Source: Streptosporangiaceae bacterium
GTDB lineage: Bacteria > Actinomycetota > Actinomycetes > Streptosporangiales > Streptosporangiaceae
Reading direction: 5' to 3'
NCBI GenBank assembly: GCA_019245115.1
Contig: JAFARZ010000417.1
Coordinates: 1 to 35,402, forward strand
Length of the DNA stretch: 35,402 nt
Shown here: in pieces, positions 1-7,171 of the stretch
Layout of the letters: every line of letters begins with the position of its first letter
Position numbering within the stretch: position 1 is the first letter of the stretch
Translations under genes and position numbers: made by a program
The notes under the pieces: generated by a model
What the model was told of the DNA's origin: nothing
Database searches by the model: none
The model's input: only the letters and a program-made list of their open reading frames with translations

Positions 1-479
1 ACACCGCCGGCTTACCAGGAGCCCCGCCCGCCACCAAGGCGACACACCGCGAACCCCGCGAAAAACAGCCGCTACCGCCTCACCAGCCACCACAGACACA
101 CAACCGTGACCCGCCCGTCGTCATCCAGAAATATGCGACAGAGCCGGTTTCCGGCACCTTTTCTTCCAAAGGGCTCTTTTCTTCCCACTGAAGGATGGCC
201 CATGTGCCCGCTATGTATCGATATGCATAGTTCACCCAGGCTGTTCAGCGCACTCTAGCAAAGACGACATGCCCAACATGCCGCAAACGCGCGTTATTTT
301 GGAACGCGCACCCAGTACCATAAAGTCACCACGAAGCGTAAAACCACCACGCCAGCCATGGCATCGCGAGCCAGTGGCGGCTGGCCAGGCGGGCTTAACT
401 CACCGGCATTGGTCGTACAGGGTGACAAGTCGGACGGAGATCCGATCCGCGTGGCGTTACGAGGCGGGCGGGGTGGCCG
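1..479. other. Left-edge region without a clear gene
   Basis: No convincing start-to-stop gene is visible here. All three forward frames are open from the window edge for at least about 100 bases, so the first bases may hold the 3' end of a plus-strand gene lying to the left, but none of the three tails is recognisable. The stretch also contains one copy of a ~100-bp dispersed repeat (143-243) and a short tandem duplication next to the stop codon of the phosphatase gene. The remaining bases show nothing I can name. Confidence 0.4.
143..243 (+). repeat. Dispersed structured repeat, copy A
   Basis: This stretch aligns over about 100 bases with 17543-17642. The first ~50 bases differ at only about seven positions, and the 10-mer CTTTTCTTCC occurs twice (159-168 and 176-185). 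A short GCCGG-TTT-CCGGC hairpin sits at 143-155. Near its end, 211-230 can pair with itself (CTATG...CATAG). The corresponding part of copy B also forms a hairpin with different bases, so structure rather than sequence seems conserved. The long left arm present in copy B is missing here. The function is unknown; a terminator or a small structured RNA is possible. Confidence 0.6.
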
Positions 480-495
480 TTACGAGGCGGGCGGG
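456..495. repeat. Short tandem duplication at the phosphatase stop codon
   Basis: The 17-mer GTTACGAGGCGGGCGGG occurs at 456-472 and again at 479-495, a period of 23 bases. Each copy carries a TAA on the minus strand. The first one reached by the phosphatase reading frame (480-482) is its stop codon. This looks like a local replication-slippage duplication. Confidence 0.7.
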
Positions 496-1106
496 ACGTT
501 CCACGTGAGGATGACCGGCTCGTCGTGCTCGGTGCCCAGGGTGGAGACGGTGCCGGTATCAAGGCGGAACAGGCGGCCGCCGGACGGCTCGAGGCCGAGC
601 CAGCGAGCGGTGAGGACGCGCAGCACGTGCCCGTGGGCCACCAGGACGATATCTCCTTCAGGCAGCAGCGGCCGGACGCGGGCCAGCACCCGGTCGGTCC
701 GCTCGCCGACCTGTTCCACGGTTTCGCCCGGGTGGCCGGCGTCACCGGGGATGACGCCGTCGCGCCACAGGTACCAGCCGGGGCGGGTGGCCTGGATCTC
801 GGCCGTCGTCATGCCCTCGTATCCGCCGTAGTCCCACTCCCACAGGTCCGGGTCGGGCTTGGCGGCCCCCGCGGCGCCGCGGCCGGAGGCCAATTCAGCG
901 CCGCCCAGGGCCAGCTCGGCTGTCCGGACCGCGCGCTGGGCCGGGCTGGTGAACACCGCGGCGAAATGGCGCTTCGCCAGCAGCGGCGCCAGGGCCGCCG
1001 CGGCGGCCTCGCCGCGCGGAGTGAGCGGGACGTCGGTCCGCCCCGTGTGCTTGCCGGCCTGGCTCCATTCCGTCTCGCCATGCCGCAGCAGTATCAGCTC
1101 GCCCAT
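480..1106 (-). CDS. Histidine phosphatase family protein (phosphoglycerate mutase-like)
   Basis: The protein has 208 residues and starts MGELILLRHGETEWSQ. This is the classic RHG catalytic motif at residues 8-10, in which the histidine is phosphorylated. The second catalytic histidine is in VLVAHGHVLR near residue 155. Such proteins are broad phosphomonoesterases or phosphoglycerate-mutase relatives, and the natural substrate cannot be read from the sequence. The open frame extends upstream to 1262, but that part is antisense-like sequence over the SCP2 gene. I chose ATG 1106 because it begins immediately before the motif and lies one base from the stop codon of the SCP2 gene (stop 1108-1110), which suggests translational coupling. 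It is the second gene of a two-gene minus-strand operon. Confidence 0.9.
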   Translation of the reverse strand: MGELILLRHGETEWSQAGKHTGRTDVPLTPRGEAAAAALAPLLAKRHFAAVFTSPAQRAVRTAELALGGAELASGRGAAGAAKPDPDLWEWDYGGYEGMTTAEIQATRPGWYLWRDGVIPGDAGHPGETVEQVGERTDRVLARVRPLLPEGDIVLVAHGHVLRVLTARWLGLEPSGGRLFRLDTGTVSTLGTEHDEPVILTWNVPPAS

Positions 1107-1107
1107 A

Positions 1108-1452
1108 TCAGAGGAGTTTGCGCAGGGCCAGGAGGTCGCGCATGGGAGCGTGGACCTTGACCCTGCCGGCCACCCACATGCGGGCGATGTTGGCCGGGGA
1201 TTCCGCCAGGTGCAGGACATCGTCGCTGGCAGCGGCCAGGCGGATGTCCGCGGGCGGCTCATCCGGGGACGCTTCCCGCACCGGGTCGGTGCCGTCCGCG
1301 GTGAACCGGGTCACGAACATCACGCCGAGGTCGGTCACCTCGCAGCTCATTGACCGGTCGCTGAAGAAGCTGGACCGGTCCTTGGCGTTCATCTCGGTAA
1401 ACCGGCCGGTCAGCTTCTGTAGCGCCTCACGACATTCCTCGGCTGAAGCCAT
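1108..1452 (-). CDS. SCP2 sterol-binding-domain-like small protein
   Basis: The protein has 114 residues. The pattern around VARMW-like text near the C terminus (ANIARMWVAGRVKVHAPMRD), after the segment DIRLAAASDDVLHLAESP, is that of the SCP2/sterol-carrier fold found in stand-alone actinobacterial proteins. Family members bind hydrophobic ligands, but the ligand here is unknown. The gene is first in a two-gene minus-strand operon with the histidine phosphatase and diverges from the tlyA-nadK-recN operon. A G6/C6 hairpin element lies just upstream of its start. Domain recognition is by eye and moderate. Confidence 0.75.
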   Translation of the reverse strand: MASAEECREALQKLTGRFTEMNAKDRSSFFSDRSMSCEVTDLGVMFVTRFTADGTDPVREASPDEPPADIRLAAASDDVLHLAESPANIARMWVAGRVKVHAPMRDLLALRKLL

Positions 1453-1488
1453 GCTCGCTCACCCCTCGCCTCGCTCTATGTTCCCTCA

Positions 1489-1520
1489 GCGGGGGGAGGG
1501 GTCCCCCCGCGGCCCCCCTC
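1489..1520 (-). repeat. G6/C6 hairpin element (intergenic copy)
   Basis: The plus strand reads GCGGGGGG-AGGGGT-CCCCCCGC at 1489-1510, followed by another C6 run to 1518. On the minus strand the core is CGGGGGGAC-CCCT-CCCCCCG, closely matching the copies in nadK (3506), egtB (20551) and murJ (25634). It sits between the divergent SCP2 and small-acidic-protein genes. Confidence 0.75.
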
Positions 1521-1563
1521 ATGCCCCAACTGACGGTAGCGTTCCACGCGGAGGGTAGCGCAC

Positions 1564-1783
1564 ATGGAAGGAGAAAACCCAACGGTGACACCCTGGTCTG
1601 GTGAGGAGCCGGAGCCTGGTGACGAGTCGGCGGGTGACAACTACATGGTGACGGGTGACGAGCGAGTCGATGAGGCAGTGGCCGGCCTGGCGCGGCTCAC
1701 GGACGTTCCGGTCGAGGACCACCCCGCTGTGCTCGAACAGGTTCATCTGCGGCTGGGGGAGATCCTCGGGGAAGTGGAGTCTG

Positions 1784-1806
<23 letters not shown>
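1564..1806 (+). CDS. Small acidic protein conserved upstream of tlyA
   Basis: The protein has 80 residues and is strongly acidic. Its N terminus appears disordered (rich in E, P, G, D), followed by a helical segment with the text RVDEAVAGLARL and HPAVLEQVHLRLGEIL. Proteins of this shape commonly lie directly upstream of tlyA in actinobacteria; the function is unknown. The start ATG 1564 has a good Shine-Dalgarno GGAGGG eight bases upstream (1550-1555). The 3' end overlaps the predicted tlyA start by 23 bases, which points to translational coupling. Confidence 0.75.
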
Positions 1807-2592
<786 letters not shown>

Positions 2593-2593
<1 letters not shown>

Positions 2594-3546
2594 TGGGACC
2601 GCGAACGATGCTGCTGATGGCACACACCGAGCGGCCGACCGCGCTCCGCATGGCGCTGCTGGCGGCCGATCGGCTGAGCGCCGCTGGGATCGTCGTCCGC
2701 GTGCTGGAGACAGAGGCGCCCGAACTCGGCTGCCCTGACGTCAGGGAAGTGCCGGCCGGGCCGGGCGCGGCGGCAGGCGCCGAGCTTGTCATCGTGCTCG
2801 GCGGGGACGGTTCGCTGCTGCGCGCGGCCGAGCTGTCGCGGCCGGCCGGGGTACCGCTGATCGGGGTGAACCTCGGCCACGTCGGATTCCTGGCCGAGGC
2901 CGAGCCGGACGGGCTCGCCGATGTCATCGACCGGCTCGTCGCGCGGAAGTACGTGGTCGAGGAGCGGATGACGATCGACGTCACCGTGCGCCGCAACGGA
3001 GATCTGCTCTCGACGACCTGGGCGCTGAACGAGGCGACGGTGGAGAAAGCCGCACGAGAGCGGATGATCGAAGTCATCTGCGAGATCGACGGACGGCCGC
3101 TGTCCCGGCTGGGCTGCGACGGAGTGGTGTGCTCAACGCCCACTGGATCCACCGCGTACGCGTTCTCGGCCGGCGGCCCGGTGGTGTGGCCCGAAGTGGA
3201 GGCGTTGCTGATGGTGCCGATCAGCGCGCACGCCCTGTTCGCGCCGCCGCTGGTGGTGTCGCCATCCGCCGTGCTGGCGGTGGAAGTGATTTCGGCGGCA
3301 CCGGGTGGCGTTCTGTGGTGCGATGGGCGACGTAAAGTCGATCTGCCCACCGGAGCCAGGGTCGAGGTCCGCCGGGGCGCGCTGCCGGTGCGGCTGGCCC
3401 GGCTGGACGATCCGGGATCGAACGGCGCGCGGTTCACCGACCGGCTGGTCGCGAAGTTCGGGCTCCCGGTGGCGGGCTGGCGAGGCCGTAGGCCAGGGGG
3501 GTCTCGGGGGGACGGCTCCCCCCGGAAGGAGGGCGAGCATGCTTGA
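2593..3546 (+). CDS. nadK: NAD kinase
   Basis: The protein has 317 residues and phosphorylates NAD to NADP with ATP or polyphosphate. The GGDG motif is at residues 70-73 (LGGDGSLLRAAE), NLGHVGFL is at 93-100, and the NAD-binding segment DGVVCSTPTGSTAYAFSAGG follows. The GTG start overlaps the tlyA stop as TAGTG and is preceded by GGAGGG about eight bases upstream. The C-terminal ~20 residues (GGSRGDGSPRKEGEHA) are encoded by a G6/C6 hairpin element at 3496-3525 and do not look like family sequence. The last eight bases overlap recN. Confidence 0.93.
3496..3525 (+). repeat. G6/C6 hairpin element inside the 3' end of nadK
   Basis: The run is GGGGGG-TCTC-GGGGGG-ACGGCT-CCCCCC-GG. The second G6 (3506-3511) and the C6 (3518-3523) can form a perfect hairpin. 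It is read in-frame as the C-terminal tail of NAD kinase, just before the recN ribosome-binding site (AAGGAGGG, ~3526-3533). Confidence 0.75.
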
Positions 3547-5290
3547 GGAGGTCCGCATCTCCTCGCTCGGCGTGATCGACGAGGCGGTGCTAGAGCTCTC
3601 GTCCGGGTTCACCGCGCTGACCGGGGAGACCGGGGCCGGCAAGACCATGGTCGTGACCGCGCTCGGCCTGCTGTTCGGCGGGAAGGCCGATCCGGCCCGG
3701 GTACGGCCCGGCGCGTCGCGGGCCGCGGTCGAGGGACGGCTGCTGGTGTCGCCGGACATCGCCCGTGAGGTCGAGGAGGCGGGCGGCGACCTCGACGACG
3801 CCGATCCCGGCGACGATGATCTCGGCGGCAGGGGCTCGACGCTGGTACTGAGCCGCACCGTGTCGGCGGAAGGGCGGTCCCGGGCGTTCGCGGGCGGCCG
3901 TTCGGTGCCGGTGTCACTGCTGCAGGTCCTGGCCGATGACCTCGTCGCGGTGCACGGCCAGGCGGATCAGCGGCAGCTGCTCAAGGCCGGGTGGCCGCGC
4001 GACGCGCTGGACCGGTACGCGGGCGCCGAGCTGGGCGCGGTCTTGTCCGACTACCGGCGCGTTTACACCCGGCATCGCGAGGTGGTCGCCGAACTGGAAT
4101 CGCTGCGGCTGGCGTTGCGCGACCGGGTGGCCGAGGCGGAGTTCCTGCGGCTCGGGCTGGCCGAGGTGGAATCGGTAGCCCCGGTCGCCGGTGAGGACGC
4201 GTCGCTGCTGGCCGAAGAGCAGCGGCTGGCCAACTCCGACGCGCTGCACTCGGCGGCGTCCGCGGCCCATGAGGCGCTGCTCGGCGATCCGGCGTCGGCC
4301 GAGTCCTCGGCCTCGGACGCGGTGACGCTGCTCGGCGTGGCGTCGCGCGCTCTGGAGGCGGCCAGGTCACACGACTCGATGCTGGCCGGGCTGGCGGATC
4401 GCCTGTCCGAGGCGTCCTACCTGGTGTCAGATGTGGCGGCGGAGCTGGCTTCGTACGCGGATACGGTTGACTTCGACCCGGCCCGGCTCGCGGCGGTACA
4501 GGAACGGCGGGCCGCGCTGGCGAAGCTGGTGCGATCCTACGCGGGCGAGTCCGCGGACGTCGCGGGAGTGCTTGACTGGGCCAAGCGGGCCGGGGCGCGG
4601 CTGCTGGAGCTGGACGGGGATGACGAGCGGATCGCGGCGCTGGAGACCGAAGAAGGCGATCTGTCGGCGCGGGTCGCGGAGCTGGCGACGGAACTGACGT
4701 CGCTGCGTAAGGCGGCGTCGTCGCGGTTCGCAACCCTGGTGACTGAGGAGCTTGTGGCGCTGGCGATGCCGCACGCCACGCTGGCCGCCGCCGTGTCACC
4801 GCTGGAATCCGGGCCGGGACCGTTCGGCGCCGACGAGGTGGAATTCCGGCTCGCCCCGCATCCGGGCGCGCCGGCGCTGCCCCTGCACAAGGGCGCGTCC
4901 GGTGGTGAGCTGTCCCGCGTCATGCTGGCCATCGAGGTGGTGTTCGCCGGGGCGGACCCGCTGCCGACGTTCGTGTTCGACGAGGTCGACGCCGGCGTGG
5001 GCGGCAAGGCGGCGGTGGAGATCGGGCGCCGGCTGGGCCGGCTGGCCCGATCGTCCCAGGTCATCGTCGTCACGCACCTCCCGCAGGTGGCCGCGTTCGC
5101 CGACAACCACCTGGTGGTGGAGAAGTCCGACGACGGCCTGGTCACCTCCAGCGGCGTGGTGCGGCTGGACCGGTCCGGTCGGGTGCGGGAGCTGTCCCGG
5201 ATGCTGGCCGGGCTCGAGGATTCCGAGTACGGCCAGGCACACGCCGAGGAACTGCTCGCGCTGGCCGACGGCGAGCGGTCCCCTTCATGA
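3539..5290 (+). CDS. recN: DNA repair protein RecN
   Basis: The protein has 583 residues and is an SMC-like ATPase acting early in double-strand-break repair. Walker A GETGAGKT is at residues 29-36. The ABC signature region KGASGGELSRVMLAIE and Walker B TFVFDEVDAGVGG lie near the C terminus, with a long helical/coiled-coil middle rich in A, E, L and R, as expected for the family. The ATG at 3539 overlaps the end of nadK by eight bases and has an AAGGAGGG ribosome-binding site. Its stop codon lies inside a long inverted repeat shared with the convergent CGNR gene. Confidence 0.95.
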   Translation: MLEEVRISSLGVIDEAVLELSSGFTALTGETGAGKTMVVTALGLLFGGKADPARVRPGASRAAVEGRLLVSPDIAREVEEAGGDLDDADPGDDDLGGRGSTLVLSRTVSAEGRSRAFAGGRSVPVSLLQVLADDLVAVHGQADQRQLLKAGWPRDALDRYAGAELGAVLSDYRRVYTRHREVVAELESLRLALRDRVAEAEFLRLGLAEVESVAPVAGEDASLLAEEQRLANSDALHSAASAAHEALLGDPASAESSASDAVTLLGVASRALEAARSHDSMLAGLADRLSEASYLVSDVAAELASYADTVDFDPARLAAVQERRAALAKLVRSYAGESADVAGVLDWAKRAGARLLELDGDDERIAALETEEGDLSARVAELATELTSLRKAASSRFATLVTEELVALAMPHATLAAAVSPLESGPGPFGADEVEFRLAPHPGAPALPLHKGASGGELSRVMLAIEVVFAGADPLPTFVFDEVDAGVGGKAAVEIGRRLGRLARSSQVIVVTHLPQVAAFADNHLVVEKSDDGLVTSSGVVRLDRSGRVRELSRMLAGLEDSEYGQAHAEELLALADGERSPS

Positions 5291-5338
5291 TCATGGGTCA
5301 TTTGCGGGAATAGTTACCGCCTATGACCCATGATCATG
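5286..5338. terminator. Bidirectional hairpin overlapping both convergent stop codons
   Basis: The 16-mer CATGATCATGGGTCAT (5286-5301) is perfectly inverted at 5323-5338. After a two-base mismatch the pairing continues with GCGG (5304-5307) and CCGC (5317-5320), enclosing a nine-base loop. The stop codons of recN (5288-5290) and of the CGNR gene (5321-5323) are both inside it. There is no U-tract, as is common in high-GC actinobacteria. It most likely ends transcription from both sides. Confidence 0.8.
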
Positions 5339-5944
5339 GGATTCAGCGGTGGCGGTGGCGGTGGCGCGGCGGGCACGGAGGTTGCGGTTCTTGATGCGGT
5401 TGCCGCACGTGGCCATGTCACACCAGGCCCCCCGGCGGCTGTGCGAGCGGTCGTAGAACGCCCAGCGGCAGTCCGGGTTGCCGCACAGCTTCAGGCGATC
5501 CCAGGTGCCGTCGGCCTGGGCGTCGCGGATGATCAGCAGCAGGTGCATCAGCCCGTCGGCGACGCTTGACGCGCCCTGGCCGGCCGGGATGAGCAGCACC
5601 TGCCCGGCCTGGGTGACCTCCAGCCGCGGCTGGGCGCTGGCCAGCACTGTTTCCAGCGGGCGCAGCTCGTCCGGGGTCAGCGGGTCACGTCCGATCAGTG
5701 CCCGGATGCTCTCCCGGACCTCGCGGACCAGGTTGAGGTCACCGTTGGCGTAAGGCAGGCCGGCTTCGGCCAGCCAGGCGCGGGCATCGTCATCCCGGGC
5801 CAGCCGGTCGGTGTGGTTGTCCGCGTCCAGCGTGTTGACGAACGACTGCACCATAAGCAGCGGCATCGGGGCCGGCTTGTCCTCGATGTCAGGCACCCAC
5901 GAAGGCAAGGTCGTGCCGTTCAGTGTCGTGCCGTCCAGGTTCAT
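5321..5944 (-). CDS. CGNR zinc-finger / ABATE-domain putative stress regulator
   Basis: The protein has 207 residues. An ABATE-like N-terminal region (residues ~25-140) is followed by a C-terminal zinc finger with the pattern CGNPDCRWAFYDRS...CDMATCGNRIKNR, the hallmark CGNR motif with four spaced cysteines. Such proteins are putative transcription regulators in actinobacteria. The last residues (SHDHGS) come from the terminator hairpin. A near-perfect Shine-Dalgarno AGGAGGTGATC (minus strand, 5968-5958) lies 18 bases from ATG 5944, which is rather far. A CTG at 5953 in the same frame would sit at ideal spacing (nine bases) and may be the true start. It is divergent from the repeat-containing ORF across an operator-rich spacer. 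Confidence 0.88.
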   Translation of the reverse strand: MNLDGTTLNGTTLPSWVPDIEDKPAPMPLLMVQSFVNTLDADNHTDRLARDDDARAWLAEAGLPYANGDLNLVREVRESIRALIGRDPLTPDELRPLETVLASAQPRLEVTQAGQVLLIPAGQGASSVADGLMHLLLIIRDAQADGTWDRLKLCGNPDCRWAFYDRSHSRRGAWCDMATCGNRIKNRNLRARRATATATAESHDHGS

Positions 5945-6000
5945 GCCGCTCAGGCTAGATCACCTCCTGCGTACGCGCAGTGCGACGGTCCCGCACACGC

Positions 6001-6069
6001 TCATGCGTGACCTATAACTCACTTTGACTGGTCATGCATGACCAGTATAATCGGTTTAGTGGTCACGAG
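6001..6069. promoter_or_regulatory. Three operator-like sites at 31-bp spacing
   Basis: The core TCATGCATGACC in the promoter palindrome (6032-6043) recurs with one change as TCATGCGTGACC at 6001-6012, exactly 31 bases upstream. The left half GGTCA of the palindrome (6030) recurs as GGTCACGAG at 6061, exactly 31 bases downstream. Thirty-one bases is about three helical turns, so all sites face the same side of DNA. The divergent CGNR protein is the nearest candidate binder; this is inference. Confidence 0.5.
6024..6051 (+). promoter_or_regulatory. Strong sigma70-like promoter with palindromic spacer
   Basis: TTGACT (6024-6029) and TATAAT (6046-6051) are separated by 16 bases. The spacer and flanks form the perfect 20-bp palindrome ACTGGTCATGCATGACCAGT (6027-6046), which overlaps both hexamers, a classic repressor-operator layout. 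It would drive the ORF at 6088. Confidence 0.75.
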
Positions 6070-6087
6070 TTGAAGAGGTGAGTGCTG

Positions 6088-6684
6088 ATGCTCATGCTGC
6101 TTGCTGATGAGCTTGATCATCTGACCCTGCAGCAGGTCCGGCCCTGGCACCGGCTGCTCGCGTGGTGCCGCGCGGCGGCCCTGGACCGGGCGCTGGCCGA
6201 CGGGGCCGATCCGGAGGGGAACGCGTACCTGGCCGCCCGGGCGCTGCAGCTTACTTCGGTGAAGTCCCGCCGTCACCTGGCGGATGGAGTGCGCCGGGCC
6301 CTCGCGGTGGGAACGGAACGATCGCCGGGTACGGCCCGGCCGGGCCGCATGCCCGCATGGTCGGCGCGCGTGCCGGTCCGCCGCGACAGCGTCGCGACGG
6401 CGGCGGCCGAACTCGGCGCGTTGCCCGGTTACCTGCTCGCGGACCGACCGGTGCCCGCGCAAGGCGTCGCCATGGTGCGCCAGCTGCTGTCCGATGGCGC
6501 CGGCCCGCTCTATCGCGAGCCTCAGTACCGCGGGCCCCAGGAGCGCGAGCCCCAGGACCGCGAGCCCCAGGACCGCGAGCCCCAGTACCGCGGGTCCCAG
6601 TACCGCGGGTCCCAGTACCGCGGGCCGGGCCAGGCTGACCTCAGGGACGCTGTCCGGCGAGCTGCCGCCGCGCTCGCCGGGTGA
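6088..6684 (+). CDS. Unrecognised protein with C-terminal pentapeptide tandem repeats
   Basis: The protein has about 198 residues from ATG 6088, nine bases after AGAGG; GTG 6082 and ATG 6094 are in-frame alternatives. I do not recognise the family. The N-terminal ~65 residues (LLADELDHLTLQQVRPWHRLL...) look like a folded helical unit. Residues ~90-130 include a second helical segment. The C-terminal part consists of eight pentapeptides of the form R-[EG]-[PS]-Q-[DEY], then a short helix. There is no signal peptide or membrane segment. Transcription probably starts from the palindrome-bearing promoter, and it is divergent from the CGNR regulator, so the two may form a regulator-target pair. 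Confidence 0.65.
   Translation: MLMLLADELDHLTLQQVRPWHRLLAWCRAAALDRALADGADPEGNAYLAARALQLTSVKSRRHLADGVRRALAVGTERSPGTARPGRMPAWSARVPVRRDSVATAAAELGALPGYLLADRPVPAQGVAMVRQLLSDGAGPLYREPQYRGPQEREPQDREPQDREPQYRGSQYRGSQYRGPGQADLRDAVRRAAAALAG
6514..6633 (+). repeat. 15-bp coding tandem repeat, eight units
   Basis: Eight head-to-tail 15-base units of the type CGCGAGCCCCAGGAC run from 6514 to 6633 with small variations (GAG/GGG, CCC/TCC, GAC/TAC/GAG). Being a multiple of three, copy-number change keeps the frame. The array encodes a hydrophilic Arg/Gln/Pro-rich tail. Confidence 0.85.
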
Positions 6685-6719
6685 CCGGAGCGCCCGAACA
6701 ACGGCATCGGTGTCACATT

Positions 6720-6739
6720 CATGCCGTCCTGACGGCGTG
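6720..6739 (+). terminator. Hairpin downstream of the repeat-containing ORF
   Basis: CATGCCGT (6720-6727) and ACGGCGTG (6732-6739) pair around the loop CCTG, 36 bases after the stop codon of the ORF. No U-tract follows. It is a modest terminator candidate. Confidence 0.35.
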
Positions 6740-6839
6740 GCTGTGGCAACCATGTCGTTGAGCGGGTCCGGATCGTGACCGCGGTGCCTCTGGCAGCTTC
6801 TAGAGTGTGACCCAGATCATATTCTACTAATAAGATCGA

Positions 6840-6853
6840 TTAAGTATACTTAA
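6840..6853 (+). promoter_or_regulatory. Promoter -10 region with perfect palindrome upstream of the leader peptide
   Basis: TATACT (6845-6850) lies seven bases before the ATG at 6858, so the transcript would begin at or within a base or two of the start codon (leaderless mRNA). The surrounding TTAAGTATACTTAA (6840-6853) is a perfect 14-bp palindrome in an unusually AT-rich patch, a plausible operator. No good -35 hexamer is visible. Confidence 0.45.
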
Positions 6854-6857
6854 CGGT

Positions 6858-6932
6858 ATGAAGGCTTTCGCGCCGTTCATAGGCCGTCGCTACGTCGACT
6901 TCAAGCGGATATGCAGCGCCGTCTGTCGCTGA
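6858..6932 (+). CDS. Putative cysteine/sulfur leader peptide
   Basis: This is a 24-codon ORF whose product ends GRRYVDFKRICSAVCR. The pattern R-R-x-V/I-D-x-x-R-x-x-S-A-x-C-R followed by a stop is that of the short leader peptides found upstream of sulfur-assimilation, sulfonate and related genes in Actinomycetes, annotated elsewhere simply as putative leader peptide. Such peptides are thought to sense cysteine supply through ribosome behaviour at the terminal Cys/Arg codons. There is no Shine-Dalgarno sequence; the nearby -10 box predicts a leaderless message. It precedes a TauD-family dioxygenase by 239 bases of structured leader. Confidence 0.75.
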   Translation: MKAFAPFIGRRYVDFKRICSAVCR

Positions 6933-7036
6933 TCAGGAATCGCCGCCACGCCCGCGATTCTGCCAACGCTTCGTAGCTAGATGAGCGAATCCGGTATTTC
7001 GACCGCTCTGATCCCGTTCCGCGCCCGGTCAGCTCC

Positions 7037-7088
7037 GGATGGATGTGACATCCACCCGGTTGTATGCGGGTCGCTGCCACATCCATCC
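7037..7088 (+). promoter_or_regulatory. Attenuator-like leader with alternative hairpins
   Basis: GGATGGATGTG (7037-7047) is perfectly inverted as CACATCCATCC (7078-7088), an 11-bp stem. The left arm can instead pair locally (GGATG-TGA-CATCC, 7041-7053), and ACCCG (7054-7058) can pair with CGGGT (7067-7071). The long and short structures exclude each other. The position between the leader peptide and tauD suggests conditional control of the downstream gene; the mechanism is inferred. Confidence 0.5.
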
Positions 7089-7146
7089 CCTGAAAGCCCC
7101 GGCCCCTGAAAGCCCCGGCCCCTGAAGCCGGCCCCTGAAAGCCCGG
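7087..7146 (+). repeat. Short tandem repeats in the tauD leader
   Basis: Four units derived from CCCCTGAAAGCCCCGG follow one another: 16, 16, 13 and 15 bases, the third and fourth with small deletions. They end 25 bases before the tauD start codon. They could be spacer sequence or several successive weak hairpin sites. Confidence 0.8.
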
Positions 7147-7171
7147 CCAGCACACCCGAAAGGAACACAGC

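Noticed and set aside
1107..1262. Upstream part of the phosphatase frame
   Set aside because: It is the out-of-frame shadow of the SCP2 gene; the RHG motif begins right after ATG 1106.
1655..1783. N-terminal extension of the tlyA frame
   Set aside because: It overlaps the small acidic protein in another frame, lacks S4-domain sequence, and a good GTG with Shine-Dalgarno lies at 1784.
3981..4799. Long minus-strand open frame inside recN
   Set aside because: Arg/Pro/Ala-rich shadow typical of the third-position GC bias; the plus strand encodes an unambiguous RecN.
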